Shown in pieces: positions 1 through 8,969 of a stretch of DNA of 64,000 nucleotides (position 1 is its first letter; every line of letters begins with the position of its first letter). The notes beneath the pieces were generated by a model. The model made no database searches and was not told the DNA's origin. It saw only the letters and a program-made list of their open reading frames with translations. This DNA is from Reyranella sp. CPCC 100927. Its GTDB lineage: Bacteria; Pseudomonadota; Alphaproteobacteria; Reyranellales; Reyranellaceae. Both the position numbers and the translations under genes were made by a program. Location: the NCBI RefSeq assembly GCF_007859315.1, contig NZ_VOHA01000002.1, forward strand, positions 682,001 through 746,000. Direction: 5' to 3'.

Positions 1-1
1 G

Positions 2-874
2 GGACCCGGATTCGGGGTCGAGGTGCGCGGCGTCAGCCTGCTCGACGTCGCCAGCAGCGCGGCCGCCTATGACGCCGTCCGCGCCGCGTTCGAGGAACAC
101 TCGATCCTGCTGTTCCGCGACCAGACCGTCACCGACGACATCCAGTGCGCCTACTCGCGCGCCTTCGGACCGCTGGAACTCACCAAGGTGGCCTCGGTCG
201 GCACCGGCACCTTCTATGCCCGCATCACCAATATCGGGCCGGACGGCACGCTGGTGCCGCCTACCCACCGCCAGTCGTTGACGGCGCGCGCCAACCAGCT
301 GTGGCACACCGACAGCTCGTTCAAGACCACGGCGGCGCTGGCATCGGTGCTCTCGGCGCGCATCCTGCCCAACGACGGCGGCGAGACGCAGTTCACCTCC
401 ACGCGCCTGGCCTGGGAACGGCTGCCGCCGGCGATGCAGGACACGCTGCGCGACAGGGTCGTGACCCACAGCTACGCCAATTCGCGCGGCCAGATCGATC
501 CGACCATGATGACGGCGGCCGAGCATGCATCCCTGCCGCCGGTACGCTGGCGCATGACCTGGCGCAACCCGGCGAATGACCGGCGCTCGCTCTACGTCGC
601 TTCGCACGCCTATGCCATCGACGGCATGGGCGACAACGAGGCCAAGGCGCTGCTGGCCCGGCTGATCGAGGATGCCACCCGGCCGGAATACACCTACCTG
701 CACCAGTGGCGTGCCGGCGACGTGGTGATGTGGGACAACCGCGCCACCATGCATCGCGGCCGCCCGTGGCCCGGCAACCAGACACGCTCGATGGTGCGCA
801 CCACCATTTCCGCTACCGACGCCGACGGCCTGGCCGACATGCGCCCGCCGACACCGCTGCCACGCGCGGCTTGA
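2..874 (+). CDS. TauD/TfdA-family Fe(II)/2-oxoglutarate dioxygenase (5' end outside window)
   Basis: An Fe(II)/2-oxoglutarate-dependent oxygenase of the TauD/TfdA family, which hydroxylates small substrates such as sulfonates or aryloxy acids; the actual substrate is unknown. The frame is open to the window edge, and the codons before the GTG at 23 read GPGFGVEVRG, a typical TauD N-terminal stretch, so the real start lies upstream. Counting from that GTG, the metal ligands H95 and D97 (LWHTDSSF) and the distal His in DNRATMHRGRPW are visible, followed by the Arg-rich co-substrate region (RSMVR). A palindromic repeat and a same-strand dehydrogenase follow. The family call is firm; the substrate is open. 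Confidence 0.9.
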   Translation, partial: GPGFGVEVRGVSLLDVASSAAAYDAVRAAFEEHSILLFRDQTVTDDIQCAYSRAFGPLELTKVASVGTGTFYARITNIGPDGTLVPPTHRQSLTARANQLWHTDSSFKTTAALASVLSARILPNDGGETQFTSTRLAWERLPPAMQDTLRDRVVTHSYANSRGQIDPTMMTAAEHASLPPVRWRMTWRNPANDRRSLYVASHAYAIDGMGDNEAKALLARLIEDATRPEYTYLHQWRAGDVVMWDNRATMHRGRPWPGNQTRSMVRTTISATDADGLADMRPPTPLPRAA

Positions 875-913
875 TGTCTGGCATCCTCTGCCGCCTGGTG
901 CCAGTGACGCATC

Positions 914-1033
914 GGAAGATTCACCACAGAGACACAGAGGTCACAGAGTGACACAGAGAAGAACTGCCGCGTGCCGCCGGCGCGCTATCTTTCATGTCTC
1001 TGTGTGTCTCTGTGTCTCTGTGGTGAATCTTCC
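914..1033. repeat. Palindromic intergenic element, family A copy 1
   Basis: About 120 bp with long complementary ends: GGAAGATTCACCACAGAGAC at the left pairs with CTCTGTGGTGAATCTTCC at the right, around a GC-rich centre. Related copies lie at 5933-6063 and 47603-47714. It fills the gap between the dioxygenase and the dehydrogenase, so open frames read through it here are spurious. Confidence 0.85.
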
Positions 1034-1072
1034 TGCCCAGGACGACTGGCAGGCACGACGGGGAGTCACCTG

Positions 1073-2080
1073 GTGACGACGGCACGAAATCGGGCGCGGG
1101 TGTTCCTGACGCATCCGCCGGCGGCACTGGCGGGTTACTTCGGCGACCGGGCACTGGGCGAACTGCGCGCGTTTGCCGATGTTACGCTCAATACGGTCGA
1201 GCGCGAGCTGCCGATGGCGGAACTGGTCGCGGCGGCGGCCGGCCATGACGTCATCATCTCCTACCGCCAGACGCCGGGCGAAGCGGTGATCTTCACGAGC
1301 CTGCCCGATCTGGTGGCTTTCCAGCGTGTTGCCGTCGACATCCGCAACATCGATGTTGCAGCGGCCAGCGCGCACGGCGTGCTGGTGACGCGCGCCAGCC
1401 CCGGCTTCGTGCCGGCGGTCGTCGAGTGGATCCTCGGCGCCATGATCGACGCCGCGCGCCACATCAGCGACTACACCAGCACCTATCGCGGCGGCGCCGT
1501 GCCGGGCGCCCGCATGGGCGGGCAGCTGCAGGGCGCCACGCTGGGCGTGATCGGCTACGGCGCCATCGGCACGCGACTCTGCACGGTGGCCCAGGCGCTT
1601 GGTCTGCGCGTGCTGGTCCATGATCCGTACAAGAGGGTCGCGCCACCGCTGGAGCAAACCGAATTCGCGCATCTGCTGTCAGAGTCCGACTTCGTGGTGC
1701 CGCTGGCGGTGGCGACGCCCGAAACCGAGAACCTGATCGACGCCGCGGCCTTGGCCCGCATGAAACCCACGGCGTGGCTGATCAATGCCTCGCGCGGCAA
1801 CCTGGTCGACGAGCAGGCGCTGGAACGGGCGCTCGACGCGCGCCGCATCGCCGGCGCCGCGATGGACGTCGGCCGCGCGCCCGACCAGATGCCCTCGCCG
1901 CACCTGGCGCGGCGGACCGATGTGATCGCCACGCCGCATATCGGCGGGCTGACGCCACAGGCCATCGAGCACCAGGCGCTGGAGGCCGTGCGGCAGTGCG
2001 CCATCATCGTGCGCGGCGACGTGCCCGACGGCGCCGTCAACGCCGACCAGGCGACACGGCTGGCGCGGTTGCGGGGTTAA
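1073..2080 (+). CDS. D-isomer-specific 2-hydroxyacid dehydrogenase
   Basis: An NAD(P)-dependent oxidoreductase that interconverts 2-hydroxy and 2-keto acids, 335 aa. The Rossmann motif GVIGYGAIGTRL, the signature INASRGNLVDEQAL and the C-terminal TPHIGGLTPQAIEHQ are characteristic. The catalytic His lies in TPHIGG. I chose the GTG at 1073 because GGGAG at 1061-1065 is correctly spaced. The frame is open further upstream but runs through the family A repeat. The preceding same-strand dioxygenase may share its pathway (inference). The substrate cannot be told from sequence. Confidence 0.9.
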   Translation: MTTARNRARVFLTHPPAALAGYFGDRALGELRAFADVTLNTVERELPMAELVAAAAGHDVIISYRQTPGEAVIFTSLPDLVAFQRVAVDIRNIDVAAASAHGVLVTRASPGFVPAVVEWILGAMIDAARHISDYTSTYRGGAVPGARMGGQLQGATLGVIGYGAIGTRLCTVAQALGLRVLVHDPYKRVAPPLEQTEFAHLLSESDFVVPLAVATPETENLIDAAALARMKPTAWLINASRGNLVDEQALERALDARRIAGAAMDVGRAPDQMPSPHLARRTDVIATPHIGGLTPQAIEHQALEAVRQCAIIVRGDVPDGAVNADQATRLARLRG

Positions 2081-2086
2081 CTCTTC

Positions 2087-2231
2087 ACCTCTCCCGTGAG
2101 CGGGAGAGGTCGACGGGCGCAGCGCCTGGCGGGTGAGGGCCTACGGACTCGGCACCTCGTCTGTGACCCCTCACCTTCCCATCGCGCTTACGCGCGATGG
2201 GCCCCTTCCTCTCCCGCTCGCGGGAGAGGAT
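2087..2231. repeat. Palindromic intergenic element, family E
   Basis: About 145 bp bounded by ACCTCTCCCGTGAGCGGGAG on the left and a CTCTCCCGCTCGCGGGAGAG-type hairpin on the right, with another short hairpin (CATCGCGCTTACGCGCGATG) inside. It separates the convergent dehydrogenase and thioesterase genes and may act as a bidirectional terminator. Confidence 0.7.
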
Positions 2232-2234
2232 AGG

Positions 2235-2663
2235 TCAGTCACGCAGCAGGAGCGCCTGCAGCTTATAGCGGGTGGCGTCGTCCAGCGGATGCGGCGTCTT
2301 GCCGTTGAGGCGCACGATGGTCATCTCGGCGGTCGCGATGCAGGCGCCGTCCTTGAAGACGCCGGCGCCCAGCCGGATCGACGACGTGCCGATGGCCAGC
2401 ACGCCACAGCCGATCTCGACGTCGCCCGGCCAGTGCGACTCGCGCAGGAAACTCACGTCGAGGCCGGCCGAGATCGAGCGCATCGGCGGCGTGTGGTTCA
2501 TCAGCCCCGCGTCGCGGATGAAAGTGAGCCGCCCGGTTTCGAAGTAGGCGCAGATCGCAACGTTGTTGACGTGGCCGGCCGCGTCCTGGTCGGAGAAGCG
2601 CACGGTATCGCGCGACCAGTGCGGGTAGATGCGCCGGTCCTGGAGTCTCACATTGCGCGACAA
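2235..2663 (-). CDS. Acyl-CoA thioesterase, hotdog fold (4HBT family)
   Basis: A small single-domain thioesterase, 142 aa, that hydrolyses acyl-CoA or aroyl-CoA thioesters. The N-terminal stretch RFSDQDAAGHVNNVAICAYF is the 4-hydroxybenzoyl-CoA thioesterase signature, with the catalytic Asp/His region D-x-AGHVNN. AGGAG about 7 nt ahead of the TTG at 2663 supports that start. GTG codons at 2690 and 2651 are in frame and possible. The gene lies between palindromic elements E and B1. Family firm, substrate unknown. Confidence 0.85.
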   Translation of the reverse strand: MSRNVRLQDRRIYPHWSRDTVRFSDQDAAGHVNNVAICAYFETGRLTFIRDAGLMNHTPPMRSISAGLDVSFLRESHWPGDVEIGCGVLAIGTSSIRLGAGVFKDGACIATAEMTIVRLNGKTPHPLDDATRYKLQALLLRD

Positions 2664-2692
2664 GAGCGGTCTCCTGTTTGCGTTGTCCACCC

Positions 2693-2771
2693 GTCATCCC
2701 GAGCGCAGCGAGGGATCTCCTGCGGACAGAGTCTCCGCTCGCACGAGATCCCTCGCTGCGCTCGGGATGAC
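2693..2771. repeat. Palindromic intergenic element, family B copy 1
   Basis: A 79-bp inverted repeat: GTCATCCCGAGCGCAGCGAG at the left end is complementary to CTCGCTGCGCTCGGGATGAC at the right end, with GGATCT/AGATCC continuing the stem. Copy 2 is at 27782-27867. It lies three bases beyond the stop of the 2OG oxygenase gene. Confidence 0.85.
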
Positions 2772-2773
2772 CG

Positions 2774-3820
2774 TTACGCCGCGGCGTGCCGCTTGGCGGC
2801 ATCCGACGCGTGACCTTTCTGGTGGAAATAGTTCTTGCGGTAGAACTCCAGCACCAGGTCGCGATAGACGGCGGGTGGATATTTCGCTGGATCGTCGGCG
2901 CTGCAGCAGGTCGGCAGCACGTCGATCGTGGTCGCCACGTTGGGGCTGTAGAAGAAGGCGATTGAATAGCGGTCCTTGCCCGAATCGTTGAGCACGCCAT
3001 GCGGCGTTGAGAGATAGCGGTCGTTGGACCAGCGCCGCATCATGTTGCCGAGATTGACCAGGAACGTGCCGTCGATCACCGGCGGCGGGAACCACTCGCC
3101 TGACGGCAAACGTACCGCCAGCCCCGGCACGTCCTCGCGCGCGAGGATGGTCAGGAAGCTGTTGTCAGTGTGCGGCGCCTGGCCGAAGACGTTGTCTTCG
3201 TCGGTCTCCTGCGGCGGGTAGTGCAGGAAGCGCAGGTTGATGTGCGCCTCGTCGGCGAAGTGCGGCGCGAACCAGTCGGCCGGCAGGCCCAGCGACGTCG
3301 CGAACACCGGCAGCATGCGCTCGCCCAGCGACCTCAGGGTCTCGAAGTAGCCGGTCATGTCGGCCCGGATGTCGGGCAGACCCGGCGGCCACTGGTTGCG
3401 CCCGCGCAGCGGCAGGCCGGCACGCACGTCGCGATGGTCCAGCCCGCGATCATGGCTGATGAAGAAGCTCTCGTTCTGGTTCGGCTTGGTCGCCTTGTGC
3501 ACCGTCGAGGCGCCCTGCACCGAGGCATTCATGGGCAGGTAGCCGATATTGTTCTCGTTGAGCTTGAGCGCCAGCTTGTCGGCCAGCGGCAGCGCATGAA
3601 AGCGTCGGGACGCGGCGAAGGCGCGCGCGACGATATCAGGCGCCACGCCATGGCCGGCGATGTAGAAGAACCCGACATTCTCGCAAGCGAGCTTGACCTG
3701 CTGCGCCAACGGCGTCAGCGCACCCGGATCGCCCGCGAAGTATCCGCCGAAATCGATGATCGGGATTCGGGCCGCGACGTCGGCGACATCGTGGACGGCA
3801 TGCTGCTGGAAGAGATGCAC
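2774..3820 (-). CDS. Isopenicillin N synthase-family 2OG-Fe(II) oxygenase
   Basis: A non-haem iron oxygenase, 348 aa. The N-terminal DIOX_N segment (IPIIDFGGYF, GFFYIAGHGV) is followed by the jelly-roll 2OG-FeII core. Iron ligands H217 and D219 (APHTDNSFLT) and H274 (STPHGV), plus the 2OG-binding Arg of the RYS motif (R284), are all present. The start is the GTG at 3820, preceded by GGGAGG. It is convergent with nothing nearby and separated from the thioesterase only by repeat B1. The substrate is unknown; such proteins modify small metabolites. Confidence 0.9.
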   Translation of the reverse strand: MHLFQQHAVHDVADVAARIPIIDFGGYFAGDPGALTPLAQQVKLACENVGFFYIAGHGVAPDIVARAFAASRRFHALPLADKLALKLNENNIGYLPMNASVQGASTVHKATKPNQNESFFISHDRGLDHRDVRAGLPLRGRNQWPPGLPDIRADMTGYFETLRSLGERMLPVFATSLGLPADWFAPHFADEAHINLRFLHYPPQETDEDNVFGQAPHTDNSFLTILAREDVPGLAVRLPSGEWFPPPVIDGTFLVNLGNMMRRWSNDRYLSTPHGVLNDSGKDRYSIAFFYSPNVATTIDVLPTCCSADDPAKYPPAVYRDLVLEFYRKNYFHQKGHASDAAKRHAAA

Positions 3821-3872
3821 GGCGGCCTCCCTCGGTTGCGGGCAGTCTACCGCCTAACGTTCCATTCTGTCT

Positions 3873-3960
3873 TCCTGGGAGCGCGGGCGTCCCGCCCGCC
3901 CATGACAGGCGAAAGCAAGGCTTTCGCCTTGATGCGGGCGGGACGCCCGCGCTCCCAGGA
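3873..3960. repeat. Palindromic intergenic element, family F copy 1
   Basis: An 88-bp near-perfect inverted repeat: TCCTGGGAGCGCGGGCGTCC on the left pairs with GGACGCCCGCGCTCCCAGGA on the right, with a second nested hairpin (GCGAAAGC/GCTTTCGC) in the centre. Copies are at 62344-62419 and, deleted, at 31785-31813. It lies between divergent genes. Confidence 0.85.
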
Positions 3961-4029
3961 AATCAGCCATGCTGCCGGCGAATAGGTCGCCGGCGTACTC
4001 TCACGGCCAATAACGATGGGAGAAACGCC

Positions 4030-5199
4030 ATGCAGCCTGTGTTCGATCTGTCGAGCGTGCATCGGCTGAAGTTCAGCGGCGGCATCGATGCCGATGGGCA
4101 TGTGCTGGAAGCGCCCGACCTGTGGGATGCCTATATCGAAGGCCGCTACCGCGAGCGTGCGATGCGCCTGCGCCGCGATGCCGACGGGCTGGAGTACCTG
4201 GAGATCGACGGCAAGCCGTCGAAGATGACGCGCAAAGGCTATCCGGCAACCTTGGGCCGCATGGGCCAGAAGGAGCTCGAGGCGTTCACGCCGCATCCCG
4301 ACAAGACCTATGCCGCCAACATGCCGTTCGGCGCCTGCGATGCCGACCAGCGCCTGAAGCTGCTCGACGCCGAAGGCCTCGACGCGGCGGTGCTCTATCC
4401 CACGCTGGGCATCCTGTGGGAGGCCGAGTTGGAGGACGTCGATCTCTCGCAGGCCTACTGCCGCGCCTATAACCGCTGGATCGCCGACTTCTGCCGCGAC
4501 AGCGGCGGCCGCCTGGTGCCGATCGCACACCTGTCGCTGGGCGATCCGGTCGCGGCCGCGACCGAACTCGAGCGCGCCGTCAAGGACGGTTGCCGTGGCG
4601 CCTTCGTCGTGCCCTTCACGCTCGCACGCAAGGCGCACGGCGATCCCGCCCACGACCCGGTCTATGCCAAGGCGGTAGAGCTCGACGTGCCGATCGCGCT
4701 GCATCCCAGCTTCGAGCCCTTTGCCCTGCGCTCGATGCGCTTCGAGAACGGCCATCGCCTGCCGCTACTGTCGGCGGCGCGCGCCGGCGACGGCGTGCGG
4801 CATGCCTTCACCACGTTCTTCGATTTCGCGACGTTCGATCGCTTCCCGACCCTGAAGCTGGTGATTCTCGAGTCCGGCGCCGGCTGGATCGGCTACTGGC
4901 TCGATCGCCTCGATGGCGTCGTCGAGGCGACCTTCCTGGGCGGCCGTGCGCCGCTGAAGCACAAGCCCAGCGACTATTTCCGTCGCCAATGCTGGATCTC
5001 GGGCGATCCTGACGAGCGCACGGTACCGGCGATGGCGGCGCTCTATGGCGCCGACCGCTTCTTCTGGGCCAGCGACTACCCGCACCCCGACCACACCGGC
5101 GATTACCTGGCGGCGCTGGAAGCCATGGCCGGAACAATGCCCACCGCAGCGCGCGCCGGTCTGCTCGGCGACAACGTGCGGGCGGCGTATCGGCTGTAG
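4030..5199 (+). CDS. Amidohydrolase family protein (ACMSD/amidohydrolase-2 type)
   Basis: A metal-dependent TIM-barrel hydrolase or decarboxylase of the amidohydrolase-2 group, 389 aa. The N-terminus carries DADGHVLEAPDLW (the D/H metal-binding segment). Further on are the HPSFEP barrel strand, an Asp/Glu region and the C-terminal ASDYPHPD, with the conserved Asp after W/ASD. GGGAG at 4018-4022 fits the ATG at 4030. Relatives act on aromatic acids such as ACMS or salicylate, so a role in ring-fission metabolism is plausible but inferred. Confidence 0.88.
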   Translation: MQPVFDLSSVHRLKFSGGIDADGHVLEAPDLWDAYIEGRYRERAMRLRRDADGLEYLEIDGKPSKMTRKGYPATLGRMGQKELEAFTPHPDKTYAANMPFGACDADQRLKLLDAEGLDAAVLYPTLGILWEAELEDVDLSQAYCRAYNRWIADFCRDSGGRLVPIAHLSLGDPVAAATELERAVKDGCRGAFVVPFTLARKAHGDPAHDPVYAKAVELDVPIALHPSFEPFALRSMRFENGHRLPLLSAARAGDGVRHAFTTFFDFATFDRFPTLKLVILESGAGWIGYWLDRLDGVVEATFLGGRAPLKHKPSDYFRRQCWISGDPDERTVPAMAALYGADRFFWASDYPHPDHTGDYLAALEAMAGTMPTAARAGLLGDNVRAAYRL

Positions 5200-5314
5200 C
5201 TGTTTCCCGCCCGATGCCCCGGGGCCGGGAAACACGCGCAGCACCTGTCTATCTTGTCTCCAACCGTGGACTCCGATACATCGGCGCGGCCTTGAACCAC
5301 TGCGGGTGCCGCCG

Positions 5315-5926
5315 ATGTCGATCATCACCAGCGTCGATCAACTGGAAGCGCTCTACGGCACCCCCAACGACGCCTCGACCGTCAAGGAAGTCGACTGGAT
5401 CACGCCGCACTACCGCGCCTACATCGACGCGGCACCGTTCGTGGCGCTGGCCACCAGCGGACCCGAGGGCCTGGACTGTTCGCCGCGCGGCGACCTCGCC
5501 GGCTTCGTGCGCGTGCACGACAAGAAGACCCTGATGCTGCCCGACCGCCGCGGCAACAACCGCATCGACTCGCTGCGCAACATCGTGCGCGATCCACGGG
5601 TGGCCTTGCTGTTCATGATCCCCGGCGTCGGCAACACCCTGCGCGTCAACGGCCGCGCGCAGCTCAGCGTCGATCCCGAACTGCTGGCCTCGTTCGCCGT
5701 CGATGACAAGGCGCCGCGCTCGGTGATGGTGATGACGGTCGATACGATCTATTTCCAGTGCGCCCGTGCCCTGGTGCGCTCGGAGCTCTGGAACCCGGCG
5801 CGCCATGTCGATCCCAAGAGCCTGCCCAGCGCCGGCCAGATCCTGGCGGCGCTCAGCCAGAACCGCGTCGGCGGCGACGACTACGACCGCGCCTGGCCCG
5901 AACGCGCCAAGCAGACGATGTGGTGA
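5315..5926 (+). CDS. Pyridoxamine 5'-phosphate oxidase-family FMN-binding protein
   Basis: A split-barrel flavin-binding protein of the PPOX class, 203 aa. Visible hallmarks are FVALATSGPEGLDCSPRGD near residue 40 and the FMN-contact stretch PDRRGNNRIDSLRNI. Further on come the barrel strand VALLFMIPGVGNTLRVNGRA and the C-terminal IYFQCARALVRSELW. The start ATG at 5315 gives the normal length for this subfamily; upstream codons in frame are not PPOX-like. Its reaction is unknown. Some relatives are F420- or haem-utilising, but this length and motif set points to the FMN class. Confidence 0.88.
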   Translation: MSIITSVDQLEALYGTPNDASTVKEVDWITPHYRAYIDAAPFVALATSGPEGLDCSPRGDLAGFVRVHDKKTLMLPDRRGNNRIDSLRNIVRDPRVALLFMIPGVGNTLRVNGRAQLSVDPELLASFAVDDKAPRSVMVMTVDTIYFQCARALVRSELWNPARHVDPKSLPSAGQILAALSQNRVGGDDYDRAWPERAKQTMW

Positions 5927-5932
5927 CTCGAG

Positions 5933-6063
5933 AGAAGACACACCACAGAGGCACAGAGGACACAGAGATCACCGAGAGACCGATGCCCGCGCGCCGAAGG
6001 CGCGTATCTCCTCTCTTCTCTGTGACCTCTGTGCGCTCTGTGTCTCTGTGGTGAATTCTTCTC
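5933..6063. repeat. Palindromic intergenic element, family A copy 2
   Basis: About 131 bp, left arm ACACCACAGAGGCACAGAGG and right arm CTCTGTGTCTCTGTGGTGAA, with the centre CGCGCGCCGAAGGCGCG. It lies exactly between two convergent genes (stops at 5926 and 6066), where it could serve as a terminator. Confidence 0.85.
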
Positions 6064-6065
6064 TT

Positions 6066-7607
6066 CTAAGCCACCGCGGCGACGTCGCCGACGACGCGGA
6101 TGCGCACGCGCAGCGCGTTGCCGGGCAGGTAGGCCAGCGGCATGTCCTCGCTTTCGATGGTCGTGAGCGTGGCGCGATCGGCGCCGGCGGCGGCGGCGCG
6201 GTCAGCGGCGATCTCGCGCGCCTTGGCGATGGCGTCGACACGCGCCAGGTCGCGGAAGATCTGGTCGCACTCGCCCGAGACCTGTGCGATGGCGGCGCCC
6301 ACGGCGTTAGCGCAATCGCCGTGCGGCACGCGCACGACCTCCGATACGCCCTCGAGCTGATCGGGCACCAGGAAGGCACCACCGCCGACCGCCACCAGGG
6401 GCACGTTGCCGGCTTCGGTCTTCATGCGATCGACGGTCTCCTCGACCATGCGCCGCGCCTCGGCAAAGACCCGCGCGCAGGTCGCCGCATCGAGGTGCTT
6501 CACCTTGGCACGATCACCCAGTTCCAGCCTGCCGCTGGCGACGGCGATGTCGGTGGTGGTGAGCTGCCGGCCGCCGAAGGCGATGCCCTCCTTCAGCAGG
6601 CGATAGCCCACCGACAGCGGGCCGACCGACAGCGGATCGAGCGACACGTGGCTGCCGCCGCCCAGGCCGATCGACATCAGGTCGGGCATGCGGAACAGCG
6701 TGCGCACGCCGCCGACCTTGACCACGGCGTTGGCCTCGCGCGGGAAACCGTGGCGCAGCTGGCCGACATCGGTCGTGGTGCCGCCGACATCGACCACCAT
6801 GGCGTCCTGCAGGCCCGACAGATAGGCACCGCCGCGCATGGAGTTGGTGGCGCCCGAGGCGAAGCTGTAGACCGGCAGGCGGCCGGCCTGCGCCGCCTCG
6901 ACCACCGTGCCGTCGTTCTGGGTGATGAACAGCGGCGCGTCGATGCCGCTGTCGACGATCGCCTTCTGGAAAGCGGCGATAGTGTCCCGCGCCAGGTCGG
7001 CCAGCGCCGCGTTCAGCAGGCCGGCGTTCTCGCGCTCCAGCAGACCGATGCGGCCGAGATCGGACGAGCAGGTGATCGCCGCGCCGGGCAGTTCGCGCGC
7101 CACGATGGCGGCAGCCTGCTGCTCGTGCGAGGAGTCGAGCGGCGAGAAGCTGGCCGAGATCGCCACCGCATGCAGGCTCTTGGCCTTCATCGCGCGCGCC
7201 GCGGCCTCGATCGCAGCCACATCCAGCGGCATGAACGGCCGGCCGTCGTACTCATGACCGCCTTCGACCATCCAGACGCCGCCGCGCACGATCTCGGCGA
7301 GATCGTCGGGCCAGTCGCAGAACGGCGGCAGCGAGGCGCTGGCCGGCATGCCCAGCCGCAAGGCCGCGACCTTGGTCAGGTGACGGCGCTGCACCACGGC
7401 GTTGATGAAGTGCGTGGTGCCGATCATCACGCCGTCGATGCGCTTGGCCTGCACCACGCCGGTGCGGCCCAGCGCGGTGAGCGCTTCCAGGATGCCGGTG
7501 GTCACGTCCTCGCTGGTCGGTGCCTTCACGGCCCGCACGACCTTGCCCTCCTCGATCAGCACCGCATCCGTGTTGGTGCCGCCGACATCGATCCCGATCC
7601 GTCTCAT
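6066..7607 (-). CDS. Hydantoinase/oxoprolinase family protein (HyuA-like)
   Basis: An ATP-dependent ring-opening enzyme family (N-methylhydantoinase A, 5-oxoprolinase, acetone carboxylase beta). The N-terminal actin-like ATPase start MRRIGIDVGGTNTDAV is diagnostic, and a second phosphate loop VVDVGGTTTDVGQL lies mid-protein near residue 270. At 513 aa it is shorter than full HyuA and matches the short subfamily that travels with DUF917 proteins, as here. It is the last gene of the minus-strand IclR/ABC/AroM/DUF917 cluster. Substrate unknown; a cyclic amide or lactam is a reasonable guess. Confidence 0.88.
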   Translation of the reverse strand: MRRIGIDVGGTNTDAVLIEEGKVVRAVKAPTSEDVTTGILEALTALGRTGVVQAKRIDGVMIGTTHFINAVVQRRHLTKVAALRLGMPASASLPPFCDWPDDLAEIVRGGVWMVEGGHEYDGRPFMPLDVAAIEAAARAMKAKSLHAVAISASFSPLDSSHEQQAAAIVARELPGAAITCSSDLGRIGLLERENAGLLNAALADLARDTIAAFQKAIVDSGIDAPLFITQNDGTVVEAAQAGRLPVYSFASGATNSMRGGAYLSGLQDAMVVDVGGTTTDVGQLRHGFPREANAVVKVGGVRTLFRMPDLMSIGLGGGSHVSLDPLSVGPLSVGYRLLKEGIAFGGRQLTTTDIAVASGRLELGDRAKVKHLDAATCARVFAEARRMVEETVDRMKTEAGNVPLVAVGGGAFLVPDQLEGVSEVVRVPHGDCANAVGAAIAQVSGECDQIFRDLARVDAIAKAREIAADRAAAAGADRATLTTIESEDMPLAYLPGNALRVRIRVVGDVAAVA

Positions 7608-7629
7608 CGCTTTATCCCTATAACCACGG

Positions 7630-7738
7630 CCTCATCCTGAGGAGGCTGCGCAGCGGCCGTCTCGAAGGATGGGCAACAGACACCGTACGATCCCCACCCT
7701 TCGAGACGCACCGCTGCGCGGTGCTCCTCAGGGTGAGG
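7630..7738. repeat. Palindromic intergenic element, family G
   Basis: About 109 bp: CCTCATCCTGAGGAG on the left is complementary to CTCCTCAGGGTGAGG on the right, and GCGCAGCGG/CCGCTGCGC and CTCGAAGGATGGG/CCCACCCTTCGAG form inner stems. It fills the junction between the hydantoinase and the first DUF917 gene within one operon. Confidence 0.8.
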
Positions 7739-7749
7739 TGAGAGTCTCA

Positions 7750-8823
7750 TCATGCGAACACGCTCCTGAAGTCGATGTCGTAGCCGAAGGCGCGCGGGCC
7801 GACGTGGCGCAGGCCCTTCTCGCTGAGAAACACATCCGGCGGCGGCAGGGCGATCACCGTGACGCGCTGGCCATAGCGGATGGTGTCGGTGCCGACCGCT
7901 TCGCCCGAGACGCTGTCGAGCACGCAGATCAGGTCAGGTGTCATGGCGATGGGTTCCTGATCGCGCCAGGCCACGATCCACTCGTTCTGGAAGCTGATCT
8001 CCATCGCCGAGCTGCGCCAGTCATCGACGCCGTCGAAGTGCACGCGGCCGCGCAGATAGCCTTCGGTGGTGCGCCGTTCGACATCGACCACCTTGCCCTT
8101 GTAGAGCAGCTTGCCGGGCTCGACCGAGAGAATGGCGGCGATCGGGTCGTCGTGCGTGCGTTGCGCCGCGCGCACGGCACGGCCGATGGCGATCGCCTTG
8201 GTGGTGGTACCGTGGATGGCCCACTGCTTCACCTCGGCACCGCTGCGCGGCGCCTGGCAGGTGGCGGCGACCGAGCCGTACTCGACACAGATCTTGCGCG
8301 CGATGCGCTCCATCCAGGTCCAGTTCGGCACCCTGTCGACGATGGCCTCCAGGCCGCGCACATCGACGGCGGCCAGCGGCCAGGGCCGCAGGTCGCCGAT
8401 CGCGACGCTGGTCATCTGCGCCTCGGGATAGGCGCGGCCCATGGTGTCGGCGTCGATGACAGGCCGCCCCAGCAGCGCCGCCGCCATCAGCGGCCGCACG
8501 CCGTTGCCGCCGCCGATCTCGACACCCATGATGGCCGCGAAGCGATGCCCGATATGCGCTTCCATCACCTCGACGGCGCGCGCGATGGTGCGGCTGTCGG
8601 TCAGGCGCTCCAGGCCGACCAGCGGCGCGCCCACGCCGGCCACGACGGCGACCTGGTCGTCATCGGCCAGGTCACTCGCCGGCATCAGCTGCACACGGTG
8701 GCCGTCGCGATAGAGCTGGCGCATGTTGAGCAGCGACAGATAGGGATTGCCGCCACCGCCCGTGCCCAGAATCCAGGCACCGACGGCCAGCGACTCGATG
8801 TCGTCGAGGGTGATGTCGCGCAT
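7750..8823 (-). CDS. DUF917 domain protein, copy 1
   Basis: A 357-aa protein of the DUF917 family, which commonly accompanies hydantoinase/oxoprolinase genes but has no established reaction. The N-terminus DITLDDIESLAVGAWILGTG is followed by a glycine-rich GTGGGGNP loop. Further on lies EIGGGNGVRPLMAAALLGRP, typical of the family. It is clearly paralogous to the next gene upstream (8970-10049), with long nearly identical stretches at both protein ends, so the pair is a tandem duplication. It may be a subunit or partner of the hydantoinase (inference). Confidence 0.85.
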   Translation of the reverse strand: MRDITLDDIESLAVGAWILGTGGGGNPYLSLLNMRQLYRDGHRVQLMPASDLADDDQVAVVAGVGAPLVGLERLTDSRTIARAVEVMEAHIGHRFAAIMGVEIGGGNGVRPLMAAALLGRPVIDADTMGRAYPEAQMTSVAIGDLRPWPLAAVDVRGLEAIVDRVPNWTWMERIARKICVEYGSVAATCQAPRSGAEVKQWAIHGTTTKAIAIGRAVRAAQRTHDDPIAAILSVEPGKLLYKGKVVDVERRTTEGYLRGRVHFDGVDDWRSSAMEISFQNEWIVAWRDQEPIAMTPDLICVLDSVSGEAVGTDTIRYGQRVTVIALPPPDVFLSEKGLRHVGPRAFGYDIDFRSVFA

Positions 8824-8836
8824 AGCTCAAATCATG

Positions 8837-8942
8837 TCCCCTCCCCCCTTGTGGGGGAGGGTTAGGGAGGGGGGTGCCCCATGCGCGACGCCTCGTGTGG
8901 AAAGCCCCCCTCCCCAGCCCTCCCCCACAAGGGGGGAGGGGG
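8837..8942. repeat. Palindromic intergenic element, family D
   Basis: About 106 bp with G/C-run arms: TCCCCTCCCCCCTTGTGGGG on the left pairs with CCCCACAAGGGGGGAGGGGG on the right, and inner arms AGGGAGGGGGG/CCCCCCTCCCC. It separates the two tandem DUF917 genes, so it was either inserted after the duplication or carried with it. Confidence 0.8.
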
Positions 8943-8969
8943 AAAGACGAGAGCGTGATGCGAAGCTCA

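Noticed and set aside
2133-2813. A 226-codon plus-strand open frame
   Set aside because: It is the antisense of the thioesterase gene plus two palindromic elements; the thioesterase frame has a clear family signature.
5933-6063. Direct short repeats of CACAGAG that could look like a CRISPR array
   Set aside because: The units are irregular, without spacers of constant length, and form one inverted repeat, so it is a palindromic element.
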